A stretch of DNA of 64,000 bases from Acaudatibacter sp963835495 (GTDB lineage: Bacteria; Pseudomonadota; Alphaproteobacteria; Caulobacterales; Caulobacteraceae), in NCBI GenBank assembly GCA_963835495.1, contig CAWIFQ010000005.1, forward strand, positions 868,001-932,000, given 5' to 3'. Positions 1 to 9,938 of the stretch are shown one piece after another (the first letter of the stretch is position 1; every line of letters starts with the position of its first letter). Made by a program: the position numbers and the translations under genes. The notes under the pieces were generated by a model. That model ran no database searches, was not told where the DNA came from, and saw only the letters and a list, made by a program, of their open reading frames with translations.

Positions 1-573
1 CGCCGCGAGATGGGCGGCGGCGACGACGATCCCGATCCGCCGTTCTTCTTCTCCAAGCCGGCCGACGCGATCGTGCCGCCGGGCGGCGACGTCCCCTACG
101 CCTCGCTGACCCGCAACCTGCACTACGAGATGGAGCTGGTGGTGGCGCTGGGATCGGGCGGCGCCGACGTCTCGCCCGCCGACGCGCTCGGCCTGGTGTT
201 CGGCTACGCCGCCGGCGTCGACATGACCCGCCGCGACCTGCAGAGCGCCTATCGCGAGAAGGGCCAGCCTTGGGAAGGCGCCAAGGCCTTCGATTTCTCC
301 GCGCCGATCTCGGCGATCAAGCGGTGGTCGGGCCCCGCGCCGCAGGGCCGCATCAAGCTCTCGGTCAATGGCGTCACCAAGCAGGACGCGGTGGTCTCGG
401 ACATGATCTGGGGCGTCGCGGCGATCATCTCCGAGGCTTCGAAGCTGTGGCGCCTCGCGTCGGGCGACCTGATCTACACCGGCACCCCCGAGGGCGTCGG
501 CCCGGTGGTGAAGGGCGACCTGGTCGAAGGCGACGTGGAGGGCGTCGGCGCGCTCTCCTTCCGAATCGTCTAG
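1..573 (+). CDS. Fumarylacetoacetate hydrolase family protein (fumarylpyruvate hydrolase-like), 5' truncated
   Basis: C-terminal part of a short FAH-family hydrolase, which cleaves the fumaryl C-C bond at the end of gentisate- or homogentisate-type ring degradation. The frame is open from base 1 (R-R-E-M-G-G), so the true start lies upstream and the ATG at 10 is internal. Visible family features are PPFFFSKPADA near the window edge, an acidic metal-binding region (YEMELVVALG) and the C-terminal IYTGTPEGVGPV signature. The short single-domain form resembles fumarylpyruvate hydrolase (NagK type) more than the roughly 420-residue tyrosine-pathway FAH. The following gene is a zeta-class GST isomerase, which normally supplies the fumaryl substrate, so the two probably act in sequence. 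The exact substrate is not settled by the sequence. Confidence 0.88.
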   Translation, partial: RREMGGGDDDPDPPFFFSKPADAIVPPGGDVPYASLTRNLHYEMELVVALGSGGADVSPADALGLVFGYAAGVDMTRRDLQSAYREKGQPWEGAKAFDFSAPISAIKRWSGPAPQGRIKLSVNGVTKQDAVVSDMIWGVAAIISEASKLWRLASGDLIYTGTPEGVGPVVKGDLVEGDVEGVGALSFRIV

Positions 574-596
574 CGCCGATGTCGCGCTTCTCTCTG

Positions 597-724
597 CGTC
601 ACCCCGGGCGAAGCGCAGCGAAGACCCGGGGCCGGACGCGCCGCGGCCTAGCCGGACACCGTCTCTGCATCGGCCTGTCCGGCCCCGGCTCTTCGCGGCT
701 TCGCCGCTGCGGCCGGGGTGACGG
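597..724. repeat. Intergenic palindromic repeat, family A, copy 1
   Basis: Imperfect inverted repeat beginning CGTCACCCCGGGCG and ending GGCCGGGGTGACGG, with internal GGGGCCGGACG / GTCCGGCCCCGG arms. Three more copies with the same ends lie at 9728, 20286 and 51507, all between genes. It separates the hydrolase from the downstream isomerase gene. It looks like a REP/BIME-type element. Confidence 0.75.
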
Positions 725-736
725 TGAGAAGCGCTG

Positions 737-1381
737 ATGGGTCTGACCCTCCACAGCGCGTGGCGGGCGACGGCGCCCTACCGGGTGCGGATCGGCCTGA
801 ACCTGAAGGGACTCGCCTACGACTATGTGGGCTACGACCTCGTCGCCGGCGAGGCCCGACGGCCAAGCTACACCGGCCTCAACCGCCAAGGCCTGCTGCC
901 GACGCTCGAGACCGACGACGGCGTACTGACCCAGAGCCTCGCCATCCTGGAATGGCTCGAAGAGACCCACCCCGAGCCGCCGCTGCTGCCGGCCGCGCCG
1001 CGCGACCGCGCCAAGGTGCGGGCGATGGCCGACATCATCGCCTGCGACATCCACCCGTTGAACAATCTGCGGGTCGGCCAGGCGCTGGAGCGGCTCGGCT
1101 TCAAGTTCGGCGGCCCCGATCAGACCGCCTGGATTCACGGCTGGATCGCCGCCGGGTTCGACACCCTGGAGCCAATGATCGCGCAGTATGGCGCCGGCTT
1201 CGCGTTCGGCGAGACGCCCGGGCTCGCCGACTGCTGCCTGATCCCGCAGGTCTACTCGGCCAACCGCTACCGGTTCGACCTCACGCCCTATCCGGCGATC
1301 CGCGCGGTGGCGGAACGGGCCGCCGCGCACCCTGCCTTCGTCGCGGCGCATCCCGACCGGCAGCCGGACGCGGTGAAATAG
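737..1381 (+). CDS. maiA: Maleylacetoacetate/maleylpyruvate isomerase (zeta-class glutathione S-transferase)
   Basis: A 214-residue zeta-class GST, normal length for the family, that performs glutathione-dependent cis-trans isomerisation of maleyl-acetoacetate or -pyruvate to the fumaryl form. The N-terminal thioredoxin fold starts with LHSAWRATAPYRVRIGLNLKGL, corresponding to the zeta motif SSxxxRVRIALNLKG, although the usual Ser-Ser-Cys core is diverged. The DDGVLTQSLAILEWLEE segment is the glutathione-site QS motif. The helical C-terminal domain carries GETPGLADCCLIPQVYSANR, the typical zeta DxxLxPQ region. It follows the FAH-family gene after one intergenic repeat and probably supplies its substrate. 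Homogentisate versus gentisate pathway cannot be decided here. Confidence 0.9.
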   Translation: MGLTLHSAWRATAPYRVRIGLNLKGLAYDYVGYDLVAGEARRPSYTGLNRQGLLPTLETDDGVLTQSLAILEWLEETHPEPPLLPAAPRDRAKVRAMADIIACDIHPLNNLRVGQALERLGFKFGGPDQTAWIHGWIAAGFDTLEPMIAQYGAGFAFGETPGLADCCLIPQVYSANRYRFDLTPYPAIRAVAERAAAHPAFVAAHPDRQPDAVK

Positions 1382-1388
1382 TCCCCGC

Positions 1389-2277
1389 TCAACCGCCCGA
1401 CGGGCGCTCGAACGGGACGCCGAGGTATTTGCGCACATCTTCGAAGTCGACCAGCCAGTTGGTGGGGGCGACGCCTGGAGCGCGGGCCGGCGAGGCGTAG
1501 CCGAGCAGGCGCTGCACGCGGGGCGAATAGGTGCGCGCGATCTCCCACGGCACGCCGATCGGACTGGCTTCCTCCGGAGTCAGCCAGCCGAGGCAGAAGC
1601 TCATGTGCAGGCCGCGCCGCCAGCGATCGGCCGTCACGTTGGCGCCCGCCGCGTGCACGGTCTTGCCGAGATAGAGCACCGCGCTGCCGGCCGGCATGAC
1701 CGCCGCGACGGTGTCAGCCGGGTCGGGCGTGCGGTGGAAGTCCGCCCATTGGTGGCTGCCAGGGATGACGCGCGTCGCGCCGACGTCCTCGGTGAAGTCG
1801 TCGAGTGCGATCAGCACGCTGACCATCGCCTGCGGGGCCGCGAGTTCCGGACGCCTCGATGAACGGCCAGATGGCGATATCCCGATGCAGGTACTGCGCG
1901 CCCTGCCCCGGCCCGACGATCATCGCCTGGCCGGTGTTCAGCCAGTAATCCCCCTTCAGGTCGCGCCGCGCCCAGCGGTGCATGAACTCGTTGTCCAGCA
2001 GCTCGGCGAAGGACGGCGCGAACGCGGCGAGCCGCGTGAAGCGCTTGGTCTGCTGGCCCCAGAACCAACCCATCATCTGGCCGACGTCGTCGGATCCGGG
2101 CGCTTTCTCCGCGATGCGCCCGTCCAGCCCGGCGTTCAGCCGCGCCAGCAGGTCCGGCGGCACGAACCCTTCGACAATGGCGGAGCCGTCAGCGTCGACC
2201 GCGGCCATGATGTTCTCGAACCCATCGCCGGCATCGAAGCGCTGCAGCGCTCTTGGCCGGGTCTCGACTTCGCTCAT
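1389..2277 (-). CDS. Phytanoyl-CoA dioxygenase family protein, frameshifted
   Basis: Fe(II)/2-oxoglutarate-dependent oxygenase of the PhyH superfamily. The N-terminal part (from ATG 2277, preceded by AGGAAA) runs to YLHRDIAIWPFIEASGT and holds the proximal His-x-Asp iron ligands. The C-terminal part resumes in another frame at QAMVSVLIALDDFTEDVG and holds the distal His (GKTVHAAGANV) and the 2OG-binding Arg region (DRWRRGLHMSF). The junction near 1842 is explained by one extra C: without it the reading continues GTAAPQAMVSV. With the error removed the protein is about 295 residues, the normal size. The substrate is unknown. The gene is convergent with the isomerase gene, 7 bases apart. Confidence 0.82.
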
Positions 2278-2289
2278 TTTCCTGCCCCA

Positions 2290-2391
2290 ACCGCTCTTCC
2301 CCGCGAAAGCGGGGACCCAGGCGTTTTATCGTAGAGCGCGAGCCTGACAGAAAAAACCTAGGCCCCCGCTTTCGCGAGGGAGAGCGGAAAT
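2290..2391. repeat. Intergenic palindromic repeat, family B, copy 1
   Basis: TTCCCCGCGAAAGCGGGGAC at the left and CCCCCGCTTTCGCGAGGGAG at the right form two inverted hairpin-containing units separated by about 50 bases, filling the gap between the dioxygenase and pbpC. The same left unit followed by CAGGCGTTTT recurs at 14029. Confidence 0.7.
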
Positions 2392-2409
2392 GGGCGCGGC
2401 TTCGGAAGA

Positions 2410-4444
2410 TCAGCCCCCGGTCACCCTGACGTGGGACTCCACCGACTTGCCGGCGCCGTCCACCACGCTGACCCGGTAGAAACCGGGACCGGACGGGCGC
2501 CAGATCGGCTTGCCGCTGACCGGGTCGAGCCCGACCGGGGCGCCGTCGACGTACCAGGTCAGCCCCGCGCCGCCAGCCGCCAGCACGAAGCCGCGCGCGG
2601 TGGGGCCGAAGCCCTCGGCGACCACGGTCGCGCCGTCGGGCGGGAAGATCAGGCGGGGGCCGGCGCCCGCGTGTTCCAGCGTGCGCAGCGCCGAGGGCGG
2701 GGCCTTGGGGCCGACCGCCGGCGGGGCGTGGGCCGGGCCGCCCACCACGTCGGCGACGTCGAACAGCAGCGGCAGGGCGGCGTCGCGGCCGGTGAGGTCG
2801 GGGTCGGGCGCCGCCGTCGGCGCGGCCGGTCCAGACCGCGATCACGTAGCCGCCGGCGACGCCCACCGCGACCGCGTCGCGAAAGCCGTAGGAGGTGCCG
2901 GTCTTGAACGCCATCGGCTCGGTGCGGGTCAGCGCGTCGGGGGCGCGGCCCTTCGGCGGCGGGCCGTCGCGCAGGATATCGAGGATGGTGCGGGCCGAGC
3001 CGGGCCGCATCAGGCGCTGGCCGGCTTCGCCCGGCCGCGCCTTGGCGTCGGCCTCGGTCCAGGCCAGCGGCTTGGCCAGGCCGTCGTCGGCCAGCGCGGC
3101 ATAGAGCATCGTGACGTCACGCAGCGAGACGCCCTCGCCGCCCAGCGCCAGCGCCAGGCCGGGATCGTGCGCCTGGGCGTAGGGCCGGACCAGACGCGCC
3201 CCGGCGGCGGTCAGCCGCGCCTCGAAGATCTGCGGGCCGAGGCGGTCAAGCGTCGCTACCGCCGGCACGTTCAGCGAGTGGATCAGCGCCTCGCGCATCG
3301 TCACCGGGCCGTGGAAGACGCGGTCGAAGTCCTCCGGCTGGTAGTCGGCGAAGCGGCGCGGCGCGTCGTCGAGCTGGGTGTCGGGGGCGACGATGCCGTC
3401 GTCCAGCGCCAGGCCATAGATGAACGGCTTCAGCGCCGAGCCGGGCGAGCGCAGCGCGCGGGTCATGTCCATCCAGCCCCCGGCGGCTGTCAGCCCGGCC
3501 GACCCGACCGAGGCGCGCACCGCGCGGGTCTTGGCCTCCACCACCAGGATCGCCGCCTCGGCGTCGGGCCCCTGCGCCTTGGCGACGGCAGCGGCCAGCG
3601 GCTCGAGCCGGCGCTGCAGGTCGGCGTCGATGGTGGTGACGACCGAAGCGGTGGTCGGCGCGGCGGCCCGCGCGATCTGGCCGGCGGCCTGCCAGGCCAG
3701 CGCGGGGAACGGCTGGCGGCCCGGCAGCGGCTCGGCCGTCGCCTCCTGCGCCGTCGCCTCCGGGATCATGCCGGCGCGGACCATCCGCTGCAGCACCCGG
3801 TCGCGCGCCTCCCGCGCCTTGGCCGGCCGCCGGTCCGGGCGGCGGGCTTCCGGCGACTGCGGCAGGGCGATCAGCAGCGCCTGCTCGCTGGTGGTGAGGG
3901 TCTCGGGGCCGTGGCCGAAGTAGGCCAGGCTGGCGGCGCGGACGCCCTCCAGGTTGCCGCCGTAGGGGGCGAGGGTGAGGTAGAGCGCCAGCGTCTCGCG
4001 CTTGGAGAGCCGCGCCTGCAGCTGCAGCGCCCGGACCATCTGGTAGAGCTTGGCGCCGAACGTGCGTCGGCGCGGCTCCAGCAGGCGCGCCGTCTGCATG
4101 GTCAGCGTCGAGGCGCCGGAGGTGATGCGGCCGTGCAGCGCGGCCGAGGCGGCGGCGCGGAGCGTCGAGAGCGGATCGACGCCGGGATGCAGCCAGAACC
4201 GGCCATCCTCCAGCGCCACGACCCGCCGCACGTAGCTCGGATCGGTGCGATCGAGGTCGGCGCGGATGCGCCAGCGCCCCTGCTCCACCGGCAGCGCCCG
4301 CAGCCAGGCCCCGCGCCGGTCCAGCGCCACCGGCGAGGAGCGGTAGGCCTTGGAGAGATCCGGCGGGAACGCTGCGTCCAGCCCAACTAGCGCGACCTCA
4401 ACGGCGAGGAGGGCGATGAGGGCGAGGGTTAGACGGGGTATCAA
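2410..4444 (-). CDS. pbpC: Penicillin-binding protein 1C, frameshifted near the 3' end
   Basis: Bifunctional class A PBP: an inner-membrane anchor, a GT51 glycosyltransferase domain (VVALEDGRFWLHPGVDP, then GASTLTMQTARLL), a transpeptidase domain with the SxxK serine in RSPGSALKPFIYG, SLN in IHSLNVPAV and KTGTS in MAFKTGTSYGFRD, and the C-terminal BiPBP_C domain. One extra G near 2826 breaks the frame after VWTGRADG; the BiPBP_C domain (IFPPDGATVVA, WYVDGAPVG) follows in the next frame. I chose TTG 4444, preceded by GGGAGG, because an upstream in-frame ATG lies inside an intergenic repeat and would add translated repeat sequence. It lies downstream of the alpha-2-macroglobulin gene on the same strand, the usual partner of PbpC. 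Confidence 0.9.
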
Positions 4445-4447
4445 CGT

Positions 4448-4612
4448 TCCTCCCTTCTCCCCTTGCGGGAGAAGGTGTCGGCGGCGCCGACGGATGAGGG
4501 GTGCGCGCGCAGGCGCTTCAGGCATCGTCCACGGACCAATCTGCGACGCTCAGACGATACCCCTCATCCGACCCGCTCCGCGGGCCACCTTCTCCCGCAA
4601 GGGGAGAAGGAA
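4448..4612. repeat. Intergenic inverted repeat pair, family C
   Basis: Two opposed units, CTTCTCCCCTTGCGGGAGAAG at the left and CTTCTCCCGCAAGGGGAGAAG at the right. Each is itself a hairpin and each is followed or preceded by a GATGAGGGG / CCCCTCATC segment. Together they form a large cruciform-capable element between the macroglobulin stop and the pbpC start. A typical BIME-like arrangement; it also sits over the region that would carry pbpC translation signals. Confidence 0.75.
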
Positions 4613-4623
4613 GCAGAATCGGC

Positions 4624-7600
4624 TCATCCCCCTGGCGCGATCTGGGTGCGCCCGCCGGCGGAGCGGGCGTTCACACCGGCGTGGTACATGTCGAGGATCT
4701 CGGCCCCGGGCGCATAGAAGTTTCCGGGCGTCACGGCTCTCGCGACATAGGCCAGGGCGAAGGTCTTGTTGCCGGCCAGATCGAGGGCGGCGACATAGCG
4801 GTCGTCGCGGCTCTCCTGCACCTTCGGCGTGGTCAGGGCGCCGAGGAACTTGAACGGGCCTTTGTCCGCGTCGTCAGGCCCCAGCACCGTCTCGATCTCG
4901 AAGCCGGCCGGCAGCGCGTCGTTGACCGCCAGCGCCACGGTGCGGCCCTGCTGCGAACCGCCGGCGATGCGCACGATGATCCGGTCGCCTTGTTTCAGCG
5001 ACGCCAGGTTCACCGCGCCCCCGGAGAAGGCGAAGTAGGTCTTCTCCACCGAGACGCCATGCTGCTCCTCGCCGGGCGGCGTGATCGGCGTTCCGCGCAC
5101 CGTCACCGTGCGCCAGATCGGCCGGCCGCCGGCGTTGACGAAGCGCGCGTCGGCCAGTTTGCCGTTGACGGCCCAGCGCGGGGTCAGGCCCGCCGTCGCC
5201 ATCGGCGCCGTTGCGCCGTTGGCCTGGATGTTGATCGGCCCGGCGGCGGCGATCATGAAGTGCGCCGCGCGCAGCAGCTGCGCCTTCTCCTGCGTGTTGA
5301 GCTCGTCCGGGTCCTTCACCGCGCCGTCGAGCCGGCCTTCGAGACCGTGGGCGATGTCCGGCGCGCCAGCCTCGTAGGCCAGGGCGATGACGCCGGCGAG
5401 GTCGCGCAGCGGACTTTGGTACCAGTCCTCGTCGTCGGTGAAGACCAGCGGGCCGATCTGCAGCAGCGGGCGCTTGTAGCCGACCGCGCCCGCGGCGTGC
5501 TGCAGCGCGTCCCTGGCCCGGGCGGTGTCGCCCATCATGGCCAGGCCGGCGCCAACCTGGGCCATCGCCAGCGGCGAGCCTTCCGACTTCATCTGCACGT
5601 CGTGCCACCAGCGCAGGCGGGCGATGTCGCCACGACCGCCCTTGGCCAGCACGTAGAGCGCATAGGCCGAGGCGCGCGAGCGCATCCGCGCCGTCGCCGC
5701 CTTGGAAGCATCGGGATTGCCGGCCCACCAGTCGGGATACTCCAGGCGGTAGGAGACCGAACTCGTCCCGTCGGGGCGGCTGACCTGGCGCATCGCGTTC
5801 AGCGCCGCGTCGATCGCGCTCTGCGGCACCGCCGCGCCTTCGGCCTTGGCCTCCAGCAGGAAGTCGGTGGCGTAGGCGCCGAGCCACGGGTCGGCCTCGC
5901 CGTCGCCGACGCGCCAGAGCCCGAACGCGCCGTCCATGCTCTGCCGGTCGAGCAGCTGGCCGACGGCGTTGTTCAGCGCCGCGGGGACCGTGCGCAGCTT
6001 CGGGTCGGACGAGACCGCCTGGGCGTAGAGCAGCGGATAGGCGGTCGAGACCAGCTGCTCGGTGCAGCCATAGGGGTAGCCGTAGAGCGAGACCGCGATC
6101 GGACCGGGGTCGAAGCCCTTGAACGGCGAGTAGCTGACCTGCACCTGCAAGGTGCCGCTGCCGCCGGCGGCCAGGCCGCTGACCAGCTCGTTCGGCGGCG
6201 TGTAGGCCTCGCCCGGCTGCTGCAGCTCGGTGGTCGAGCGGGTGATCGCGCCCCAGCCCAGCCGCGTCTGGATCGGATAGTCCTTCGAGGTGGTGAAGCC
6301 GGGCCCGGTCACGGTGAAGCCGATCGAGCCGATGCCGGTGTGGCTGGGGGCCATGAACGGGATGTGCTCGGCGATGCGCTGGCCGAGGATCAGCTGGAAC
6401 GCCTTCTGGAACACCGCGACGATGCCGTTCGTGCCGCGCATGATCGCGTTGTAGAGCCCCGGTTTGCCCTCCATGTTCTGCAGCTCGAGCGTCGCGTCGG
6501 CCTGGTCGCCGGGCGAGAGGAAGCGCGGCAGGCTGAGGTCGGCGACCACCGGCTGGCGCACGGTCAGCTCCTTGTCGCCCGAGCCGACCTGGGTGTCGGT
6601 CCAGGCCACCGCCATGATGCGCAGCTGGCCGTTGAAGTCGGCCGCCGGCAGCTTGACCGTGGTGCGGCCGTCGGGGCCGGTGGTGACGACGCCGGACCAC
6701 AGCGCCACCGACTTGGTCGGGGTGACGGTCAGCCCCTCGCCGCCGAGCTCGTCGCCGCCATAGACGCTGGCCGGCGCGCCGAGGTTGGCGTCCAGCAGGC
6801 GGCCGTAGTCGTCGCGGTAGTCGACCGAGAAGGCGCGCTTGCCGAAGTACCAGCCGACCACGTCGGGACTGGCGAACTTGGTCAGGCGCAAGATCCCCTC
6901 GTCGACCGCCGCGACCGTGACGTGGGCGCTCTGGCCGAAACCGAGGCCATGCACCTGCAGCGGCACGTCGACGTCGGCCTTGGAGTCGATCTTGTCGGGC
7001 GTCGCGATATCGACCGTCAGCTTGCGATCCTTGGGATCGAGCGGGACGTAGACGAGGCCCAGCGCCCGCTTCGGCGTCGGCGAGGCTACCGGGTCGCGTG
7101 GCTGGATCACCGTCACCAGCACATAGGCGCCGCCGCCCCAGGCCGCCGAGGTCTTCAGCCGCACGGTCCCGCCGTCCTTGCCAACGGTGAAGGTCTTGAA
7201 GTCGATCAGCCGGTCGGTGGCGACCGCGACCTGTGCCTCGCCGCCATAGGGCGCCTTGACCGCGATCTCGACCGTGTCGCCCTGGCTGTAGCTCTTCTTC
7301 TGCGGCGCGACACGGACCAGGTCCGGCGACTCGGTGGCGTCGGCCGGCGCGCCCCAGCCGACCGTGAAGCGGGTGATGGTCTTGGCGCCGCCGGGGCCGT
7401 TCAGCTCCAGCCGGTAGTCGCCCCAGCCCAGCTTGCGCGGCCGCACGTGGGCCGGATCGCCGGCGCCGACATCGAGCGAGCCTTGCGTCACCACCGTGTC
7501 GCGGCTGGTGCGCCGCCACTGCCATTTGCCGTCCTGCTGGTACCAGTCGTAGTTCCAGTTTTCGCTGATCAGGCTGTAGCTGACGCCCGGCGCGGCGATC

Positions 7601-9643
7601 CGCGCCCCGGCGGCGTTGACGGCGATGATGTTGAGATTGACCGGCGGGGCGTTGTCGCCGCTGGCGTCGCCCTGGTCGACCTTGACCCCCAGATAGAGCG
7701 GCTTCGGCCGCAGCTTCAGGCTGACGCTCTCGCGCACCGGCCGCCCGCCCGGCTCGAACACCGAGGCGGTGACCAGGGCCAGCACCGGGTTGACCGTGTC
7801 GCCCGCCGCGCTGCCGGCCAGCGCCAGCGTGGCGTGGCCCGCGCCGTCGGTGACCGACGTGCCGAGATCGACTTCCTTCTCCTCGAACGCCGCGGTCTCG
7901 TCGCCCCACTGGTAGTCGGCGAACGCCGGGAACGGGTTCGGGTCGGGCCGCAGGCGCGCCTCGCCCTGGGTCTGCAGGCCTGCGCCGATCGCGCCGTAGA
8001 GGAAGCGCGCGGTGACGTTGACGTTGCGGGTGTCGGCCGCGCCGACCGGGACGGCCGCCTGGCCGTCGGCGGTGACCGCCAGCCGCTGCGGCACGAAGTC
8101 CTCGACCTGGAAATCGAGATTGCCGGCGGCGGCCTTGAAGCCATCGATGTCAAGTTCGGCGGTCCAATGGCCGCGCGGCGCGGTGCTGGGCAGCGCGACC
8201 GTGGTCTCGATCGCTCCGCCCGGCGTGGTGGTGAACGGATAGCGCTTGAACTCCAGCCCCGAGGGCCGCTTCAGCACGATCGAGCCCTTGCGGTCGGCCA
8301 CCGCCTTGGCCTCGCGATCGCGCACCAGCGCCATCAGGTGCACGGTCTCGCCGGGCCGATAGATGCCGCGGTCGGCGTAGAGATAGCCGTCGACGCCGCC
8401 GTTGATGGAGCGGCCCTCGAGCAGATCGCTGGGCGCCGCGCCGGGCTGGCTGCTGCCGGTTCCCTGCTTGGACAGATCGGTGGGCGAGCGCTCGAGGTCG
8501 AGCACCGCCAGGTCGCCCTGGTCGCCGTAGGCCATCACCATCTTCGGCGTCATCGCGCCGGTCGCCGTCGAGCAGGGTGTGGGGGAAGGTGGCGCGTCCC
8601 AGCGCGTCGGTCTTGGCGGTGGCCAGCGTCTCGCCGTTCTTGGCCATCAGGCTGACCGACGCGCCGCCGAGCGTCTTGGCCGACTTCAGCGAGCGGACCA
8701 CGACGTCGAGCGCATCCGAGCCGGTGTAGGCGGTCAGCGCCATGTCGGTGAAGATCACCCAGCGGCGGGCCTGCGCCGGCGGCGTGCCTTCGTCGGACTT
8801 GTCGGTGAGGTCGCGGCCGCCGGAGGCGTCGCGCGCCTTGATCACATAGCCGCCCGGCTTCATCTCCTTCAGCACCGCGCCCAGCGGGAACACGGTCGTG
8901 GTGTGCTGGCCGGGATCGCCTTTCACGTCGACGAAGCCCTTCCAGACGATCTGGCCCTCGTCGTCCGGGCTGTCGTCGCCGTAGTCGTCGGAATACTGGC
9001 CCTCGGGCGTCGGGTCGGGCGCGCTGATCGACTTGCGCACCAGGTTGCGGTCGACCACCCGCCAGACCTCGATGCGCAGCTTGGTGACGCTGACGGTCTC
9101 GATGCCGACGCCGTCGCTATCCTCGCGCGGCAGGATCACGCCGTCGCCGGCGAAGCCGACGTAGGGCGGCTTGTCGCCGTTGGTGAAGTCGGTGTCGGCG
9201 TTGGCGGCCAGCGTCTCGCCGTCCTTCGCCGGCAGGCCCTTCAGCAGGGTGACGTGGCGGTCGGTGAAGCCGACGCCGCCGATGCACAGCTCGTCCTTGC
9301 CGGCGACCGACACCGCCGGCGCGTGGCCGAGGTCGGGCGAGACCAGCACGAAATCGCCGTAGGATTTGTTCGGGTCCAGGTCGCGGGTCATGCGGACGCA
9401 GGCGAGCGGGTCGGGCTTGGAGGTGTCGAGCCGGGTCTTCCAGATCGCGAAGCCGTCCGGCTTCACCTCGCCGGCGCGCGGCGCGTTGGCGTCGCGCGGA
9501 TGGCCGAACATCGACCAGATCGAAGCGCCCTTTTCGCCCGGCGCATGGTGGAACAGGGTCCCGTCGACGCCCTTGGCCAACAGGAAGCCCCCGCCGAAGG
9601 CTACGATCACCGCGCCAATCACGGCCGCCCAACTGCGGTTCAT
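4624..9643 (-). CDS. Bacterial alpha-2-macroglobulin (thioester protease trap), one frameshift
   Basis: Very large envelope protein (about 1,670 residues) of the bacterial alpha-2-macroglobulin family, thought to trap proteases that reach the periplasm, where PbpC repairs the wall. An N-terminal membrane anchor (AAVIGAVIVAFGGGFLL) is present without a lipobox Cys. MG domains follow (the YLYADRGIYRPGETVHL region is diagnostic), then the thioester motif CTEQ at bases 6055-6066 (about residue 1,193), so this is a thioester-containing member. ATG 9643 has GGGGCG upstream. The frame breaks near 8561, where one extra C in GGCGACCGGCGCG separates FPHTLLDGD from GAMTPKMVMAYGDQGD. The open frames on the opposite strand are shadows. 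pbpC lies just downstream. Confidence 0.92.
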
Positions 9644-9727
9644 CGAAACGCCCCCTGCCCAGAGCCCTGGGCGAAGCAATGGAAGCGCAACGCTGTTATC
9701 TGGTCAATCGGGGCGAAACGCTATCTT

Positions 9728-9848
9728 CGTCACCCCGGCCGCAGCGAAGCGGAGAGCCGGGGCCGGACGACGGACGCCAAGCTGAATATCGTCTCGGAAC
9801 CGGCGCGTCCGGCCCCGGATCGGCCCTGCGGGCCGTCCGGTGTGACGG
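9728..9848. repeat. Intergenic palindromic repeat, family A, copy 2
   Basis: Starts CGTCACCCCGGCCGCAGC and ends GTCCGGTGTGACGG, about 120 bases, in the 295-base gap between the divergent macroglobulin and ftsK genes. The centre shares CGTCTCGGAACCGG with the copy at 51507, so the conserved unit is longer than the terminal palindromes. Confidence 0.75.
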
Positions 9849-9938
9849 AAGTTGCTCGGTTCCGAATCGGCGCGAGGGTAAACGCCTTTTAACCTTCTCC
9901 GAGCTCTACTGGCGGCGAATTCCGTCACCGGAGGAAGC

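Noticed and set aside
4445..4525. pbpC start at ATG 4525
   Set aside because: It would translate an intergenic repeat; TTG 4444 with GGGAGG fits better.
4501..8655. Very long open frame on the plus strand opposite the macroglobulin gene
   Set aside because: A GC-rich antisense shadow; its residues show no domain and the minus strand encodes a clear alpha-2-macroglobulin.
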